Under the pieces are notes generated by a model. That model saw only the letters and a program-made list of their open reading frames with translations, was not told where the DNA came from and searched no databases. From the NCBI RefSeq assembly GCF_010015585.1, contig NW_022985072.1:1-64000 (forward strand): 64,000 bases of DNA, written 5' to 3'. The stretch is from Eremomyces bilateralis CBS 781.70 (Eukaryota; Ascomycota; Dothideomycetes; Eremomycetales; Eremomycetaceae). Below, in pieces: positions 11,870 through 24,113 of the stretch. Numbering within the stretch: position 1 is the stretch's first letter; the number at the start of each line of letters is the position of its first letter. Made by a program: the position numbers and the translations under genes.

Positions 11870-12421
11870 ATGGCCCATGTCGGCGACCTGCCCCCAGTCC
11901 AGCGCCATATCACGACGCACCGCTCAGATGGCAAAGCTGTCTTCGACACCTCTATCCCAACGGAATCGAAGACGGCTGCCCTTCCCGACAACATGGGATT
12001 TGCACTCAGCTATGCCACATCCGGCTTCCCCATCTCGCTCTCCTCCTCCAACGACATCGCAACATACTACGACTACCTCTCCTCCCCACCGGGCCTCTCC
12101 ATCTCTAATGGCAGCGTGCTACGCCATGTAGATTTCGCGCCGGGCATGACTTCTGCCATGCACCGAACGGTGAGCCTAGACTACGGCATCGTGCTGGAAG
12201 GGGAGATGGACTTGGTGTTGGACTCCGGAGAGGAGAGGCGGATGAGACGGGGGGATTGTGCGGTACAAAGAGGTACGATGCATTCTTGGAGGAATGCGAG
12301 CAAGACGGACTGGGCTAGAATGGTATTCGTGTTGCTTCCGTGTGAGCCAATACTTGGAGACGATGGAAAGCCGTTGGGGGAGGAGTTGGACACGTTCGAG
12401 GGCGTGAGGGCATCAAGCTGA
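11870..12421 (+). CDS. Small cupin-domain protein
   Basis: This is an intact single-exon gene of 183 aa. The C-terminal two thirds form one cupin barrel: DFAPGMTSAMHRTVSLDYG (motif 1 with His and a metal-binding-like acidic/aromatic pattern), GIVLEGEMDLVLDSGEE, then RRGDCAVQRGTMHSWRN (motif 2 with His). Such small cupins in fungi are often encoded near secondary-metabolism or small-molecule genes and may bind a metal and a small ligand. No substrate can be read from the sequence. The ATG lies in TATCAATATGG. The gene is followed 353 bp later by the farnesyltransferase gene on the same strand. Confidence 0.8.
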   Translation: MAHVGDLPPVQRHITTHRSDGKAVFDTSIPTESKTAALPDNMGFALSYATSGFPISLSSSNDIATYYDYLSSPPGLSISNGSVLRHVDFAPGMTSAMHRTVSLDYGIVLEGEMDLVLDSGEERRMRRGDCAVQRGTMHSWRNASKTDWARMVFVLLPCEPILGDDGKPLGEELDTFEGVRASS

Positions 12422-12773
12422 AGGCATATGTGGCGCCATACCATTGAGGATGTTAATAATATCAAATCGAGACTTGTTGAATAAGTACCAAAACGGAAAG
12501 GTGGTGGAATGTAAAGTCGGGACTCGGGAGACATCAGATATCCGGATCGGATGTAAAATGCATGTGTTGGCCTTATTGCCTTTAGACAACCTGCACGCTG
12601 GTGCTGCAGCTGGATCAACCTGATGAATTCAGCTTTCTGCAACAACGGAAGTCAACTAAACTCGAGAACAAGATGTGTAACAAAGAACGGTGTAAATCTT
12701 AGGAACATGCCTCCAATGAACCCCTTCCTTCCCGTATGTTCAAATACCTGAAATCTTCTCGGCAGCGACTCCG
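12422..12773. other. Intergenic between cupin gene and RAM1
   Basis: About 350 bp of 3' flank and promoter. I see no gene or repeat in it. Confidence 0.5.
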
Positions 12774-14640
12774 ATGTCACGATCTACTCCCATCCGCTTT
12801 CCTTGGGACCAATTTCTCTATCAAAACCGACCGCATCCTCCCCTGCGCCGCAAAGGATCAACCGGAAATCTTCACAGCAATCCCTCTCCCTCAAACACGA
12901 CCATGCTTACTACTTCCGTTCCGCCCCCGCCTTTCTCCCGTCTTCCGCCCCTTCCCACCTTCCCCCCTTCCATCTCTCCTGAACCCCTCACCCCTACTTT
13001 AGCGGCACAGAAGCAAGTCGCGGAACTCTGCTTGTCCCAGCATGAAATCGCCGCACGCGCCGAACCGCATCGGACCTTTCCGTTTGACCGCGTCGCGCAC
13101 GCGGAGTTCCTCGCCGGCGCGCTCGAGAAGTATCCCTGGCAGTTCCAGGTCCAGGATGCCAGTCGTCCCTGGTTGGTATACTGGGCCGTTGCGGGACTGA
13201 GCGCTTTGGGAGAGGAGCTTGAAGATGTGGAGGACTGGCGGGACGGGTGAGTGTATTTCATACTACTTATCCGCATAATTGATTCAGTATCTGTTATTTT
13301 CTCAATTTATCCCGTTGCGTGGTCTAGATCAGGCACAAGACCAACTAGTGCTGTAGGCTCGTTGCCACTTTCAAGCCCTGCCAAAACCTGGATGGTGGGT
13401 TCGGCGGTGGATATGGCCAGCTGTCGCATCTTGCAACCTCGTATGCTGCGGTGCTGTCCTTGATTGCATCGGAAAAGGAGGAGTGCTATCGAATGATCGA
13501 TACGAGAGCTATGTGCGTGAACCCTTTCATGATCCCGACGGACAGATCTTTTTGATTTGCCTGGTTACTGATAAATAATTGAACAGGTGGCATTATCTCG
13601 GCCGTATGAAGCAGCCCCATGGTCCGTTTACCATGTGTGCTGGCGGCGAGGTTGATGTGAGGGGAGCATTCTGCGCGTTGGTCATTATCTCCCTACTAGG
13701 CCTACCTCTGGAGCTGCCACAAGATGCTCCAGCACGGAAGAGCGGGTGTGACAACTTCCTAACAAACCTAGGGGAATGGATTGGGAAATGTGCGTGCCGA
13801 TGACTCAATTCGATTCCGCTACTGACTTTGCTGCCTTAGGTCAAACATACGAGGGAGGCTTAGGATCCTCTCCTGGAAACGAAGCACATGGTGCCTACAC
13901 GTTTTGTGGCCTTGGAAGCCTGTGTATCATGGGGACGCCCAGTAAGACAGTGAAGAAGTGAATATTTCTACCGCACGATAACGCCGTTGCTCCATACGGT
14001 GTACGAACATTTCTAACCTAGATCAGATTCCTCGACGTTGACCTCATCACCAAATGGCTATCGGCCCGGCAATACGCCCCCGAAGGTGGCATGGCTGGCC
14101 GCACCAACAAGTTGGTTGACGGTTGCTACAGCCACTGGATCGGTGGGTGCTGGCCGCTTATGGACGCGGCCATGCAAGATGAGTCCCCAAACTCGTCAAA
14201 ACGGGACTACTGGAGTCGCGAGGGACTGCTCCGGTATATCTTCAACTGTTGCCAAGAGGACGGCGGCGGCTTAAGGGATAAGCCGGGAAAGTAAGTGGAT
14301 CGCCATATTTGCGAGATGCCTCGCGATGATACGTGCATATCGGAATATCGATTTGCTAATGGTCGACCTGAGCAGGCGTGCGGATGCATATCACACGAAT
14401 TACAACATTGCGGGACTATCGTGGGTGCAAAACAAGTATTCGTTCAGTGAACCGAAGGATGGAGAGGGTGTAGCATCAGGACTGGCTCCGGCACACGGTT
14501 GGGATTACAAGCCGGTGGTGGATATTCCTGGGCTACCTGATGGTCGTGTGAATCCTCATCACCCGGTCTATGTTATCCCGTGGACTGCAGCGGCGAAGGC
14601 ACAGGCTTGGTTTGGAGCCAATCGAGCGATGGCTAGATGA
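12774..14640 (+). CDS. RAM1: Protein farnesyltransferase subunit beta
   Basis: This is the catalytic beta subunit that transfers farnesyl to CaaX cysteines of Ras, a-factor-like pheromones and other proteins, paired with an alpha subunit. Six exons fit in frame: 12774-13246, 13357-13512, 13587-13789, 13840-13957, 14027-14290 and 14376-14640, giving 492 aa. Introns are 110, 74, 50, 69 and 85 bp. The alpha-alpha barrel repeats read LDGGFGGGYGQLSHLAT, GGEVDVRGAFCALVIISLL, YEGGLGSSPGNEAHGAY and EGGMAGRTNKLVDGCYSHW. Zinc ligands expected in this family are visible as Asp and Cys in VDGCYSHW and His in DAYHTNYN. The N-terminal 60 residues before TLAAQKQVAEL are Pro-rich; a later ATG is possible. 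The fourth junction has an alternative donor (after SKT) that also keeps frame; the chosen one gives VKKFLDVDLITKWL. Confidence 0.93.
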
Positions 14641-14803
14641 GTGATGTCTCAATCTGATGTCGATTAGAAGCAAGTTTAGAAGCATCTTGGTAGAGTTGGA
14701 AGTGGTTGGCGCTATGTGGTGGACATCAAAGGCATGGACCAGATGCATATCCAACATCCTCTGCATTGTTTGATCCCCGTCCTGCTCCAGTGACCCAAAT
14801 TAA

Positions 14804-15193
14804 TTACTGCCCTCCTACACTCTTCTCCACGTCCAGGTACACCGTCATCGGTGGTGGTGCAACCAGTGGAATCAACACCGCTTTCAGGGCTGCGTGTGCC
14901 TCACATTGAGTGTCATAGTACTGCATATCTTCGAGGCTAGCGAATGATGTGTACGCGCAGAAGTTGTAGCCCATGGATCGAGGGTCGTCGTGAGTCGGTC
15001 CGGCTTGAATTGCGAGGATGTAAGGCTTTCCGTCCTGTTCGTAGTGTGAGAGTTGAGAAGCTGGACAAGGCAATGGGGGAAACTGCACCTTCAAGGCTTT
15101 GGTCTTCACGTCCTTGTACTGGTCCAATATCGTCGGAATATCGTCCTGGTTCTTCACTTTGAAGAGCGTGATTCGCTTGACCGGCCCGCCCAT
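14804..15193 (-). CDS. Stress-responsive A/B-barrel (Dabb) domain protein
   Basis: This single-exon gene encodes 129 aa covering essentially one Dabb domain, an open alpha/beta barrel that usually works as a dimer. Visible parts are VKRITLFKVK at the first strand, ILDQYKDVKTKA in the first helix, the central ILAIQAGPTHDD strand, MGYNFCAYTSF and the helix around DMQYYDTQCEAHAALK, ending with PPPMTVYLDV. The family includes small stress proteins and a few cyclases of polyketide or terpenoid-like intermediates; nothing here decides between these. It converges with RAM1, 163 bp apart. Confidence 0.82.
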   Translation of the reverse strand: MGGPVKRITLFKVKNQDDIPTILDQYKDVKTKALKVQFPPLPCPASQLSHYEQDGKPYILAIQAGPTHDDPRSMGYNFCAYTSFASLEDMQYYDTQCEAHAALKAVLIPLVAPPPMTVYLDVEKSVGGQ

Positions 15194-17766
15194 GATTGCT
15201 AGTATTGGACTTGGGATTGGAGATGGTTCTTACTAGAGCTATGAGTAGGTTCAATTGTAAGTATGCGTTTGTCAGGCTCCTGAATTGAAGTCCTTGGATA
15301 AGATTATACACGGTCGATCCCAGCTACGGCACCCCACCGCCGTCGTGCTTGAGTTGCCATTTGCTGGAGACGGATCCCCCGCCAATCCGAACTTTTCGAA
15401 AGTGGTCGTACTGTCACAGCAGCTGGACACATGGCATTAATTGGCACGGGAATACTTGTTCCAGCTTTCCACGGTGTCACGATGCCAATATACCCTCTGG
15501 GTAGACTTGCTGAGGGCGATGAGACAAAAATCAAAATCCATTCATCGTGGACGAGACAAGAAGCAGAGGGCCCTCCTCCTCATTGGCTGCGATGTTCAGC
15601 TTTATCATTGGTCCTTTGCTTCAACGTTCAAGCCGACATGTCGACTTCAAGATCTCAGGGCAAGACGCTGGTCCCGGACAGGCGTCCAGCATCAACAGTG
15701 TGCATCAGTTTTGTGGACCATGCTATACATTATTGCAGGTGCAGTATTAATTCGCTTCCTTCAGAGACATCAACTCTGTTAGTCTTCGGCCTTTAATGCA
15801 CCCAACTCGCCGAGGCATTCAGTAGTATTCTGGTGTAGGGCTTCCTCCCCCCCTTTAACTGTTGCCTAAGGTCTCTATGCAAGAGCAGGCATGATCGATA
15901 TTGACCCTCGTTCAGAGTTAGAGGTCACTAAATTCCAAAACTGATGAGGAGTATTTAATTCAGAAGGATTGCGGTGTGCATCAAGTCACGATTGTGCAGT
16001 TGTGTGTCCATTGTGTGTCGTTGGCGAAGTCGAAATCTGAATCATATTGATAGAGCGGGGAGTGCCAAGCTGACTCGTGTCGATTCCACACCTTCAACCA
16101 GACTCAGGAGGCGTTCCATTATCGTAGTATTATCTCATCAACTTATCCGATCCAGAGGGAACCGTCCGTTTAAATCAAGAACCACTGTTGCCTGATATGG
16201 AGCGAGGAAGGCCTTGCAGCATTGCATCACCCGCATCTAGCGACGACGGAATATGTCGGTGGAGCGTGGACTCTGCCAGCGATTTGACCGGAGGGCGGCA
16301 CGTTTCGCCATCAATGTCCAACGTCGATGCTTGGGTCGGTTGTGGCCTGTGAGACCATGAAAAGCCATGAGCCCATGACGGAAGCCGTTAGCGAAACAAT
16401 ATGGCTGTTTACTTGTTTATCCGTTCGAGTGTTGGACGAAGTCACGGAGGCGTCGTCTACCGTATACGTACCGTAGTAGCCCCATTCTCGCTCCTGGACT
16501 GGCGCATCAACTCTCCTCCCTGCACGTTCAGAACTGACAACTCACCATGCATCAAGCATGGACCGGGCAGTTGCTTGCGAGGGCGGGGCAAATCCATCAA
16601 TCTAATGCCGAACAATACTGATTCCACCGCTGCATTGGCTAATACTAGGATGAGATACGGCTAATGTTGGTCATCCGTGGTGAAACCAAACGCCCGCGCC
16701 TTTGAGCTTTGCATCCGCGATCGCTGTCCTATCCCGGATGATGTCCCTGCACGCAAAATTGAGTGGAAGGGGATCTTCGAGCTTCATATGTCCTGTCTTC
16801 CGAAAACGTTTCAGCTGCTCTCAGCTACCGGTCTGCACCATTCGATTTAAGCGTTTGGCAAATTGAATACATTAGGAAGCGGCACACATATGGATGTCGG
16901 GCTGGTCTTCCTGAATTACCTCGCCGGTATTGTTCAACAACCGCGATCGCCGCCCCTCAAAATGTCTCCCGCACTGGATCGCTGTGTATCCGGCCTTCTC
17001 TTGTCCTCGGCTCTAGAGGAAGTTCCTGGCTCCAGAATATTGCTTGTGGCATCGCGGGGCTATTATTGCAGTTGCAGTACGACGCTGCTTAACCCGGTCA
17101 ATGCTATATCTGTACACGCGTGACAGACCAATGCTCCACCATGCCATCTTGCAATTCTGGGTTTTGTTTTCATGCAGCGTCCCTTCAATCCAAGCTCCCG
17201 TTTCCTATCTGTTACAGTTGAACATTTCCAAGTCTCACAATCAACGTTTCTCAGACCGATCTTACGATCCTGACACCCCCAGTTGTCTCTCTATCTACCA
17301 ATGGCATCGCATCGGACTCGGAAATGGCATATGCGCCACCACTCGTGCTTTGTACTTGGCACCGACCATCCAGATCTGCAGGCGGGCGTTGTTCCTGTGG
17401 GTCCTGACCAGGAGTTGCTCGTCTGGGAACGATTCGACCACTGGTCGAAATGCACGCCAACACATCACACGTCTGGGTCCTTGTCTAAGAGCCTCAGAGA
17501 TGCGGGCAGGGCTAACCTCATGCTAACGGCCAATGCCTTGTGTGTCCGCTTCTCTATAGGCCTCGAACCGCCAACGGGCCCTTTTGGCCGACCGTTGCAG
17601 GATGATGCTGTTGGAGGGGTAGTCATAAAGACACCCTTGGATGCTGTTGGTCGAGATGGAGCAGCATCTTCAAGTTTTCGATTCCTTAGACGGACCAACA
17701 TTTCAACGATTCATCCTTCCCTTCGTCCATTGCCTAGCCAATTGCATTTTTTTCCCTGTGGTGTGA
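15194..17766. other. Gene-poor stretch (2.6 kb)
   Basis: I see no recognisable gene, RNA or repeat. Open frames here (15431-15796, 17044-17526, 17283-17777 and others) are overlapping, compositionally random and lack domain features. The sequence just left of the Dabb gene start at 15193 is presumably its promoter. Confidence 0.4.
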
Positions 17767-18641
17767 CTTGGATCTGACTCTCTAAACATCACCCAACTAA
17801 TTGTTCTCGTCTATCGCGCACTGGAGGTAGCACAGCAGCCGCCACCAGAATTTTATATTCTCCCACACCGACGCCACAGGAAGAGCCCAAGCGAGGCATT
17901 GAGTGCCAGGGTTGCACTTGAACACCTCTACTTCTCCAAATCCTATCGAACACGCAGATATCGTGATGTTCTATATCATGTACCTCAGTGGTAGGTCAAT
18001 TGTTCCGTTTTCGTTAACTCGTGGCATTAAGGGACTGGCCTTAGTCCTCTCGATTCAAAATCTGAACCAACAGTGACCATCCCACTACGATTGGGAGGCT
18101 CGGTTGGCACCATTATCTCATCAGAAGCGATCCTTCTTTGCAAATCTCCGTTGCTAACGTTCTCTAAGGGCTATGCCAGCGAAGACGATGGGTCGACCCT
18201 CAATATGAAACTTACCGCACCCGACGGGGCTGGATGTGCACCGTCAGAGTCAACAACCGTGAGTACTCGGCCGACCGCGAATATGCCTCCGAAGAAATGG
18301 CACGGAATGCCGCGGCCACCCACGCCTACCTGATCTGCCGCAATTTCTCCATGAACGACGGCATGTATCCTGGCGACAAGCACAGCCAAGGTGGCGTGAT
18401 CCAAGGCCTTCCCGTCGCCATCGGCACCGGTCGACGGAGGACGTACTCCACCCAGGAAGAAGACCAGTCGTCGAATTCGTATGCCAGCGGTGGCAGCAGC
18501 CCGCTAAGCAGTGGGAGCGGACTCGACGCCGAGTCGAGGAGGTCTAGCAAGTCGTCACAGTCGCTATGCTATTGTGGGCGGGGCATGGTGCAGTACTACG
18601 AGAGATGCAGCACGTGCTTAAGGGAGTGCGGTTGTCGTTGA
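17767..18641 (+). CDS. Small dsRNA-binding-like protein, 5' end unresolved
   Basis: The firm part is the exon 18180-18641. It begins after TATGCCAG, with a CTAAC branch site 22 bp upstream, and reads WVDPQYETYRTRRGWMCTV...REYSADREYASEEMARNAAATHAYLICRNF. This has the strand-strand-helix look of a double-stranded-RNA-binding domain, with Ala/Asn at the last helix. It then has a Ser-rich linker and a Cys-rich tail (CYCGRGMVQYYERCSTCLRECGCR without its middle would suit a small zinc site). An ATG-less frame at 17767-17979 (LIVLVYRALE..., RRHRKSPSEALSARVALEHL) has a similar flavour. It can be joined in phase through a GTACCT donor at 17980, giving a 200-bp intron. No start codon was found, so the gene is either longer or damaged at its 5' end. 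Confidence 0.5.
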
Positions 18642-20774
18642 GATGCCCTCCCAAAAAAGATTGGAACATTTCCCCGATTTGATTGTCATGCATGCAGGCC
18701 GGCTTTCTGACGCGAGCATACCATACCATACCATACCTACCCAGGGGCTGACGGCCCATATATTTAAATCCTTCGGCTGGTTTGAATCATTTACCAGCGG
18801 ATCTCAGAAACGATTAAAAACGACTTGCAAAAGACCAAATGACGACTGAACGAACTTACGACCCTCGGATGATGCATATTTACGATTTCTCTGGTTTGGT
18901 CATCTTGGCTCTGGAACGGATCTCTCAATGCAGCATACTTACTTATGAGTCACGAACACGTTGATGATCTCACAAAACACCGTACTTCAAGACATGGTTG
19001 GCATCTGCGCTTAGCATTTACTTTCAATGGGGATAGGCATTTTTGTCTTTATTTCTCTGAACGATTTCACGCAGACTTTGCGTAGCGGCGTCATTGCCCA
19101 CTATTTCCGTGCCCAGCATGATCCATTGGATGCTCCTTTACGACATTTTGCAGTGGACTTATTCTCCTCATTGCTCCTTTCAAGGCTCCTTCTCAGCTCG
19201 ATCACCAGCACGTCGTTGATGTTCTGCAACGGCTCTCTCCCCTTCTTCGATGGATTCCTTGGAAATGACCTGAATTTCCCGATTCCGTAAGGTGTCAAAC
19301 GTTGGCCTAGTTAGGTTGCGAGAGCTGCATACGTTGAGCATTACTCTCATGGACTTGGCGCCCTGTTCGGGTTTAAGATGTGGGCTGCTTGACATGATGT
19401 GCGCGGCACGACGGCTTTTGATCAAAGAATGTCATTCGACGGCGGAAGGACGGGGACATCGAGCATTGCCGCTGATTGCGCATGAACGCTCTAGGAAAGG
19501 TCATATAGTCCTGGCTCGTCAGATGCCCGAAGGATATTTGAGATAGCAATCAAGGATACATTCTCCACCTCAAATCCTACCATCTCTACCGCTTAACTCC
19601 ATTGCTAAACGTAACACGGCATTGCCAGTGCATTGTAACAGTCCCTAGACCCACCGGTCAAGGCTATAGCAAGGCTGTTATTGGCCTTGTCCCTTCATCC
19701 CCTCCCATGCTGTTCAACCACGGAAATCTGTCCTACAACGCCTAACAGCACGACCTTTGGTCATTGTGTGAGTTCAATACCTACTTCGGAGTGTCGGGTG
19801 ACGAAGGAGCGTGGCATGCTTGGATAGGGTATGGACAGACACAGAACGTGCTGAAACCTAGCCGGGAACCCGCGAATTGCAAAACCCAACATCCTGTTTT
19901 GTTCCCTATGTGCGTACACAATGAGGTACATATATACAGGCAGCCGGTATTGAACTAGAGTATCCTTTCATTAATAAGGCACATAAGGATAATGGATCTG
20001 TAATCGATTGGGTGCCATACCTCTGGCTCATCATGGTTTACCACAAAGATTCCAACCGGGGGGTTTCCCAGCGTACTTAGCTTACATTTGTGTATGATTA
20101 GGATATCACGCTCAAAGTCACACGATGCACTGTACTTCATGAAGATTTTGATCGATGATCGGTCTACCTGACTGCCCTCTGCCGTCTGCCGTCGAGCGGC
20201 ATGTATTCTCACAATGCAATGATCTACCCCGACTCCGCGCATATGCGGACATCCGTTCCGCTTCATCCGCCATCATCGCTTCATGTCTCCGTCGCAGCGT
20301 CGCATTTTTTTGGGGGGAGCACCGTGAATTACACACACCACCCGTTCCATCCGTTCACCATCATCATCGGAGGGCTGCTGATCAAGCAATGCCACTCCGC
20401 CGCAAAGCACAAGGGGAAAACGCAGACGATGCCACCGAACTCCGTGTCGTTCAAATGCCACATCGGGTCCGGAAGGGAGAGATACGATGCGATCCCTCCT
20501 TGCATAACTGTATCATAATGCCCATCCCAACTGTAGGTGACCGGTAATTGAAAATCAAATCATGCCCCGATTCGCCATCCCTAAAACATGTATGAAAACG
20601 AGCCCCTCGCGGGACTCAAAGCGAAAGACGAAGGCCACGGTATCCGAATAGTGCCGTGCGAATGAGAAGTGAATCGAATCGAAGCGTGAAGTGCGGAGAA
20701 GCAACTCCACGGAAATACAAGGGGGGAGGAAATGAAAAAAGAAAGACGCAAATGCGCACGGGCTATACAGCACT
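18642..20774. other. Gene-poor stretch (2.1 kb)
   Basis: No gene can be called. A short array of ATACC units (about 18718-18738) lies near its left end. Two short segments, 19415-19444 and 20375-20404, encode similar peptides (see findings). The right end is 3' flank of CDC24. Confidence 0.45.
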
Positions 20775-23700
20775 CTACTTCTGACAATACAGCTCAATCT
20801 CCCCCATATGGCCCAGTGTAATCTCGCCGCGCTGCTCCCTCCATGTCTCAAACGCCATCTGCACGTCCTCATCCGACTGGATGCTCACGAAGTCATCCTC
20901 GTCCAAATACTTCAGCTTCAGCTGCTCGGAACTGAGGCTCAGGCTCGTGCTCCGCTGCAGCTTCGCGTCGATCCGGTCTTTCAGCGATTGGTAGCTGATG
21001 TTCGTCGAAACGACCAACGTCATCGATGACCCGGCAGATGGGCAGTGCACCTTGACTTTGAGCTGGGTCGGTGGCGATGGGAGTTCGTCGCGCGGCGCGG
21101 AGGTTGGGGGGGGAGCGGGAGCGGGGTGTGAGCGGGGGTCGAAGGCGCCTGGGGGTGGGCCGCGGGACTGGTCCATGGAGGTGACGCTGCGAGGGAGAGG
21201 AGGTGCACGGGCACTAGGGTAATCCGAAAGATATTGCTCGGGAACTCGTTGGTGCATGAGACGATCCCGTTGCACGGTTGGTGATTGGGTCGCTGCTCGG
21301 GTTGGGACATGGATGCCGTTCATCGTGCCCGGGGATGCGGTCTGGCTCCGGTTCATGGGAGGTTGGTTGTAGGCATAGTGAGTCGGGAATGGCGGAACAG
21401 GGACATCTGGAACAGGCGGATGGGAACCGCCATCAGCACGGCGATGCTGTGGCATCCCATTGGCGGCAATGTCAGGGCTGCTTGCGGACCGCAGTCGGTT
21501 TTGTGTCAACAGGGCAGATGTAGAGTTCGGACCTGCTGGAAGAGACGGGCGCTGCGTGGATCGCTGCGTCGCGATTTGCTCTCGTGATGTGCTCCGTCCC
21601 ATCGCTGGGGCGGTATAGCGAGCGTTATCATCCGGCTGCCATCCGTTCTGCATCGATCCCTGACGGAAGTGGGGGAACATGCCCGATGATGAACTCGTCC
21701 TTGTGGAGATGGGTGACTCTGCTGTTGGTGAAAAGTAGGAATCCATTGCCCTTTCGCCAGGAGATGGATAGCTCGGGTTCTGAAAGTGTTGTGTCCGCAG
21801 CTGCAGAGGCGGTAGTTGGTTGTTGGGAAGCATCGGGAATCGTGGCGGTGGATGGACGGGGAGAGCCCTGGACATTGGAGGACCACTGTCTCCTGTCGCT
21901 GATCTTGAGCGAAGGCTAGTTTCGGAGTCGCTCCGTTGAATCTGATAGTCGCTCCGTCCAGGGAAAGTCTCAACCAAGGTCTCAACGTCGTCATCGTCGT
22001 CGTCGTCCTCTTTGTAGGGATTTTCGAGCATGTCGATGTTGTTGTCTTTGAGGTAAGTGAACTCTGTCGCCGATGCGCTCGGATTTTTCGCGTTATTGCT
22101 AGTCCTCACAAGGTCGAGGCATGCTCGTCGTTGCTGATCGACTTGGGATGCCCATCTTTTCATGACCTCCTCGGCGTTGAACTTGACGATAAAGTTTTCG
22201 ATGCCTGGATCTCCTTTCCAGAAGATTTGGCAAGTGTATGACCCTTGATTCCGGTTAGCTTCTGAGCACTCCACGGGCTAATGGCGGAATCATCATACCC
22301 GGCTTACTGACAGACACAGTCTCTGTAACATTCTGCATAAAAATACGTCCTTTGAGCTGCAGTCTCGGCTTTCCGTCTTTACCGGCCGGAGTAGCTTTGG
22401 TCGTGAAATTCTTCCTCGGCTTATTTAACTTCTCTTCCTTGCAGCAAAGTAGAATAGATTCAAAGAGAAAAATCTTGTACTGTAGGTCAACCATAATTAG
22501 CATACACTGCACAGCGAGGAGTTAGAGCAAAACGCACCTCTCGCTCGGGATCTTTCGTGTTCACACTGTCGCCTTTCAGAACGGTGAAGGTGCCATGTAG
22601 GAGCAACTCTCCGAATCCCTCCAGACGATGCCCTTTCCAGTCTTCAACGCGGCCCCTGAGTTCTTCGACGGCTTCTTTGCGCTCCTCACGGTCGACAGCT
22701 GTATTGGTAGCCTGTAGCACTTGCAAAGCGGCTTCTAGGCCTTGCCTGAGGTTATCCGTACGCTCTTCATCGTAGTCTCCCTTATCTCTGAGCTCCTGGT
22801 CGAAGTTAGAGCTAGTCAAACACAACGGATAGGGGTGCGCGTTACCTTCAGTAGGAGCGGGTATTTGGACAGCCGCTGGAAGGGTTTCAGGAGGAACGAT
22901 GAAAGAATACTGGGCGATTCCACCATTTGACGGATTTCTGCGGCGCCACCGGTTTCTCTCAGCTTCTCGAACTCACGGAAGGCTGTCTTTTCACATTTTT
23001 TCTGGTTGGCGATGTAAGTTTCGTAGACCTTGAAGGCGTCCTTGTACAGGACGAAAAGCCGACCCCAGTCCTGCTCCGCTTCTGGCTGAGAGTTGGTTTG
23101 TTCAACACGAATGAGGAAACGTCTTTGGAAGTCGAGGAGGGCGTTGAGGTTGAGGAAGATGTCGTGAATCGCATCTCCGGACACGATTCCTCGCTCTTCC
23201 ACGTTCTTTTTGAATTGTTGGAGGAGGTCGAGATGGTTGACATATGTTCGTTCGGTGTTGACCAATTCATGGATGATGTGCTGTCTGTGAGTCTTTTTGC
23301 CGCCTATGGCGGGATTCTCCTCTTGAGGGTTATCTTCTGGCATCAGGACCCCGGAATCAACCAGCAAGTCGAGGACTCGGTTGACGACTTTCGTGACCTT
23401 AAGTATACCTTGTCAGTACATTGTTTGCTGAGAATCGGCTGTGAAAGTACCTTGACGAATCCGGTGGTATCATCGGAATATAAATCCGTGATGATGAAGC
23501 ACTGATCCTGAGGAAACCGGAGTTCATTCACGCAAGCCTGCAAGAACTTAAACGTCGCCGCCTGGCTCCTCTTTCTTTCCGGCCAATTCATCATCTTCGT
23601 TTCGTCGATCACCAATGGTGAGTTGGGCTGTAGTGCATTATACAGAACCATCAATGGATAACCCCTCCGAAACACTCGCCACAGCAGAGTCACCGGATCC

Positions 23701-24113
23701 GTATCTTCATCAGCATCCCGCAATTCCTCCTCCAGAATGTCATCGAAGCCTGGAACGCGCTGCAACCGTTGGCGCAGGTTCAGACATATCTGGTAAAGTG
23801 ACGTCTCTTTCTCGGCTCTTTTGTTCAAGACATTGTCGCGTGCTTCCGGCGGGGCACCGTTGGAGGGAGTGGAAGTTGGGGTCGGGAGAGGAGGAGCGCC
23901 ATATAAGGTCGATTGCGATGTGCCTTGGGTGGAGTCGGACGCTCGCGAAAGGTGAGAGAAGGAGGAGAAGTGGGAGCTGGAATTGCTCTGGTGGCTTTGA
24001 TGCGCCTGGTTATGCATCACCGATGGCACGCCGGTCGAGTGATTTATGCGAGAGTGGACGGGCGGTGTCTGGTTGAAGTTGCGATGATAGCCGTTGCTCG
24101 AAGCCACCTCCAT
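20775..24113 (-). CDS. CDC24: Rho guanine nucleotide exchange factor Cdc24
   Basis: This is the exchange factor that loads GTP on Cdc42 to set polarity at hyphal tips and, through Bem1-type scaffolds, controls NADPH oxidase. Five exons join in frame: 24113-23451, 23397-22846, 22795-22538, 22479-22299 and 22243-20775, giving 1040 aa. Introns are 50-58 bp. Order of parts: a Ser/His/Asn-rich head, a CH-like domain about residues 100-220 (DPVTLLWRVFRRGYPLMVLYNAL), a DH domain about 260-430 (HIIHELVNTERTYVNHLDLL and FLLKPFQRLSKYPLLLK), a PH domain about 450-600 (LLHGTFTVLKGD, YKIFLFESILLCC), a long Ser/Pro-rich linker with an eight-Asp run, and a C-terminal PB1 domain with the acidic OPCA-like stretch YLDEDDFVSIQSDEDV. 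All are as expected for the filamentous-fungal protein. Confidence 0.95.

Noticed and set aside
13251-13463. Open frame across the start of RAM1 exon 2
   Set aside because: The first-glance acceptor TCTAG leads to the wrong frame. The CTGTAG acceptor at 13356 restores LVATFKPCQNLDGGFGGG.
11870-15193. Cupin, farnesyltransferase and Dabb genes as a biosynthetic cluster
   Set aside because: RAM1 is a housekeeping gene, and no synthase, oxidase or transporter for a product lies nearby. The grouping is probably chance.
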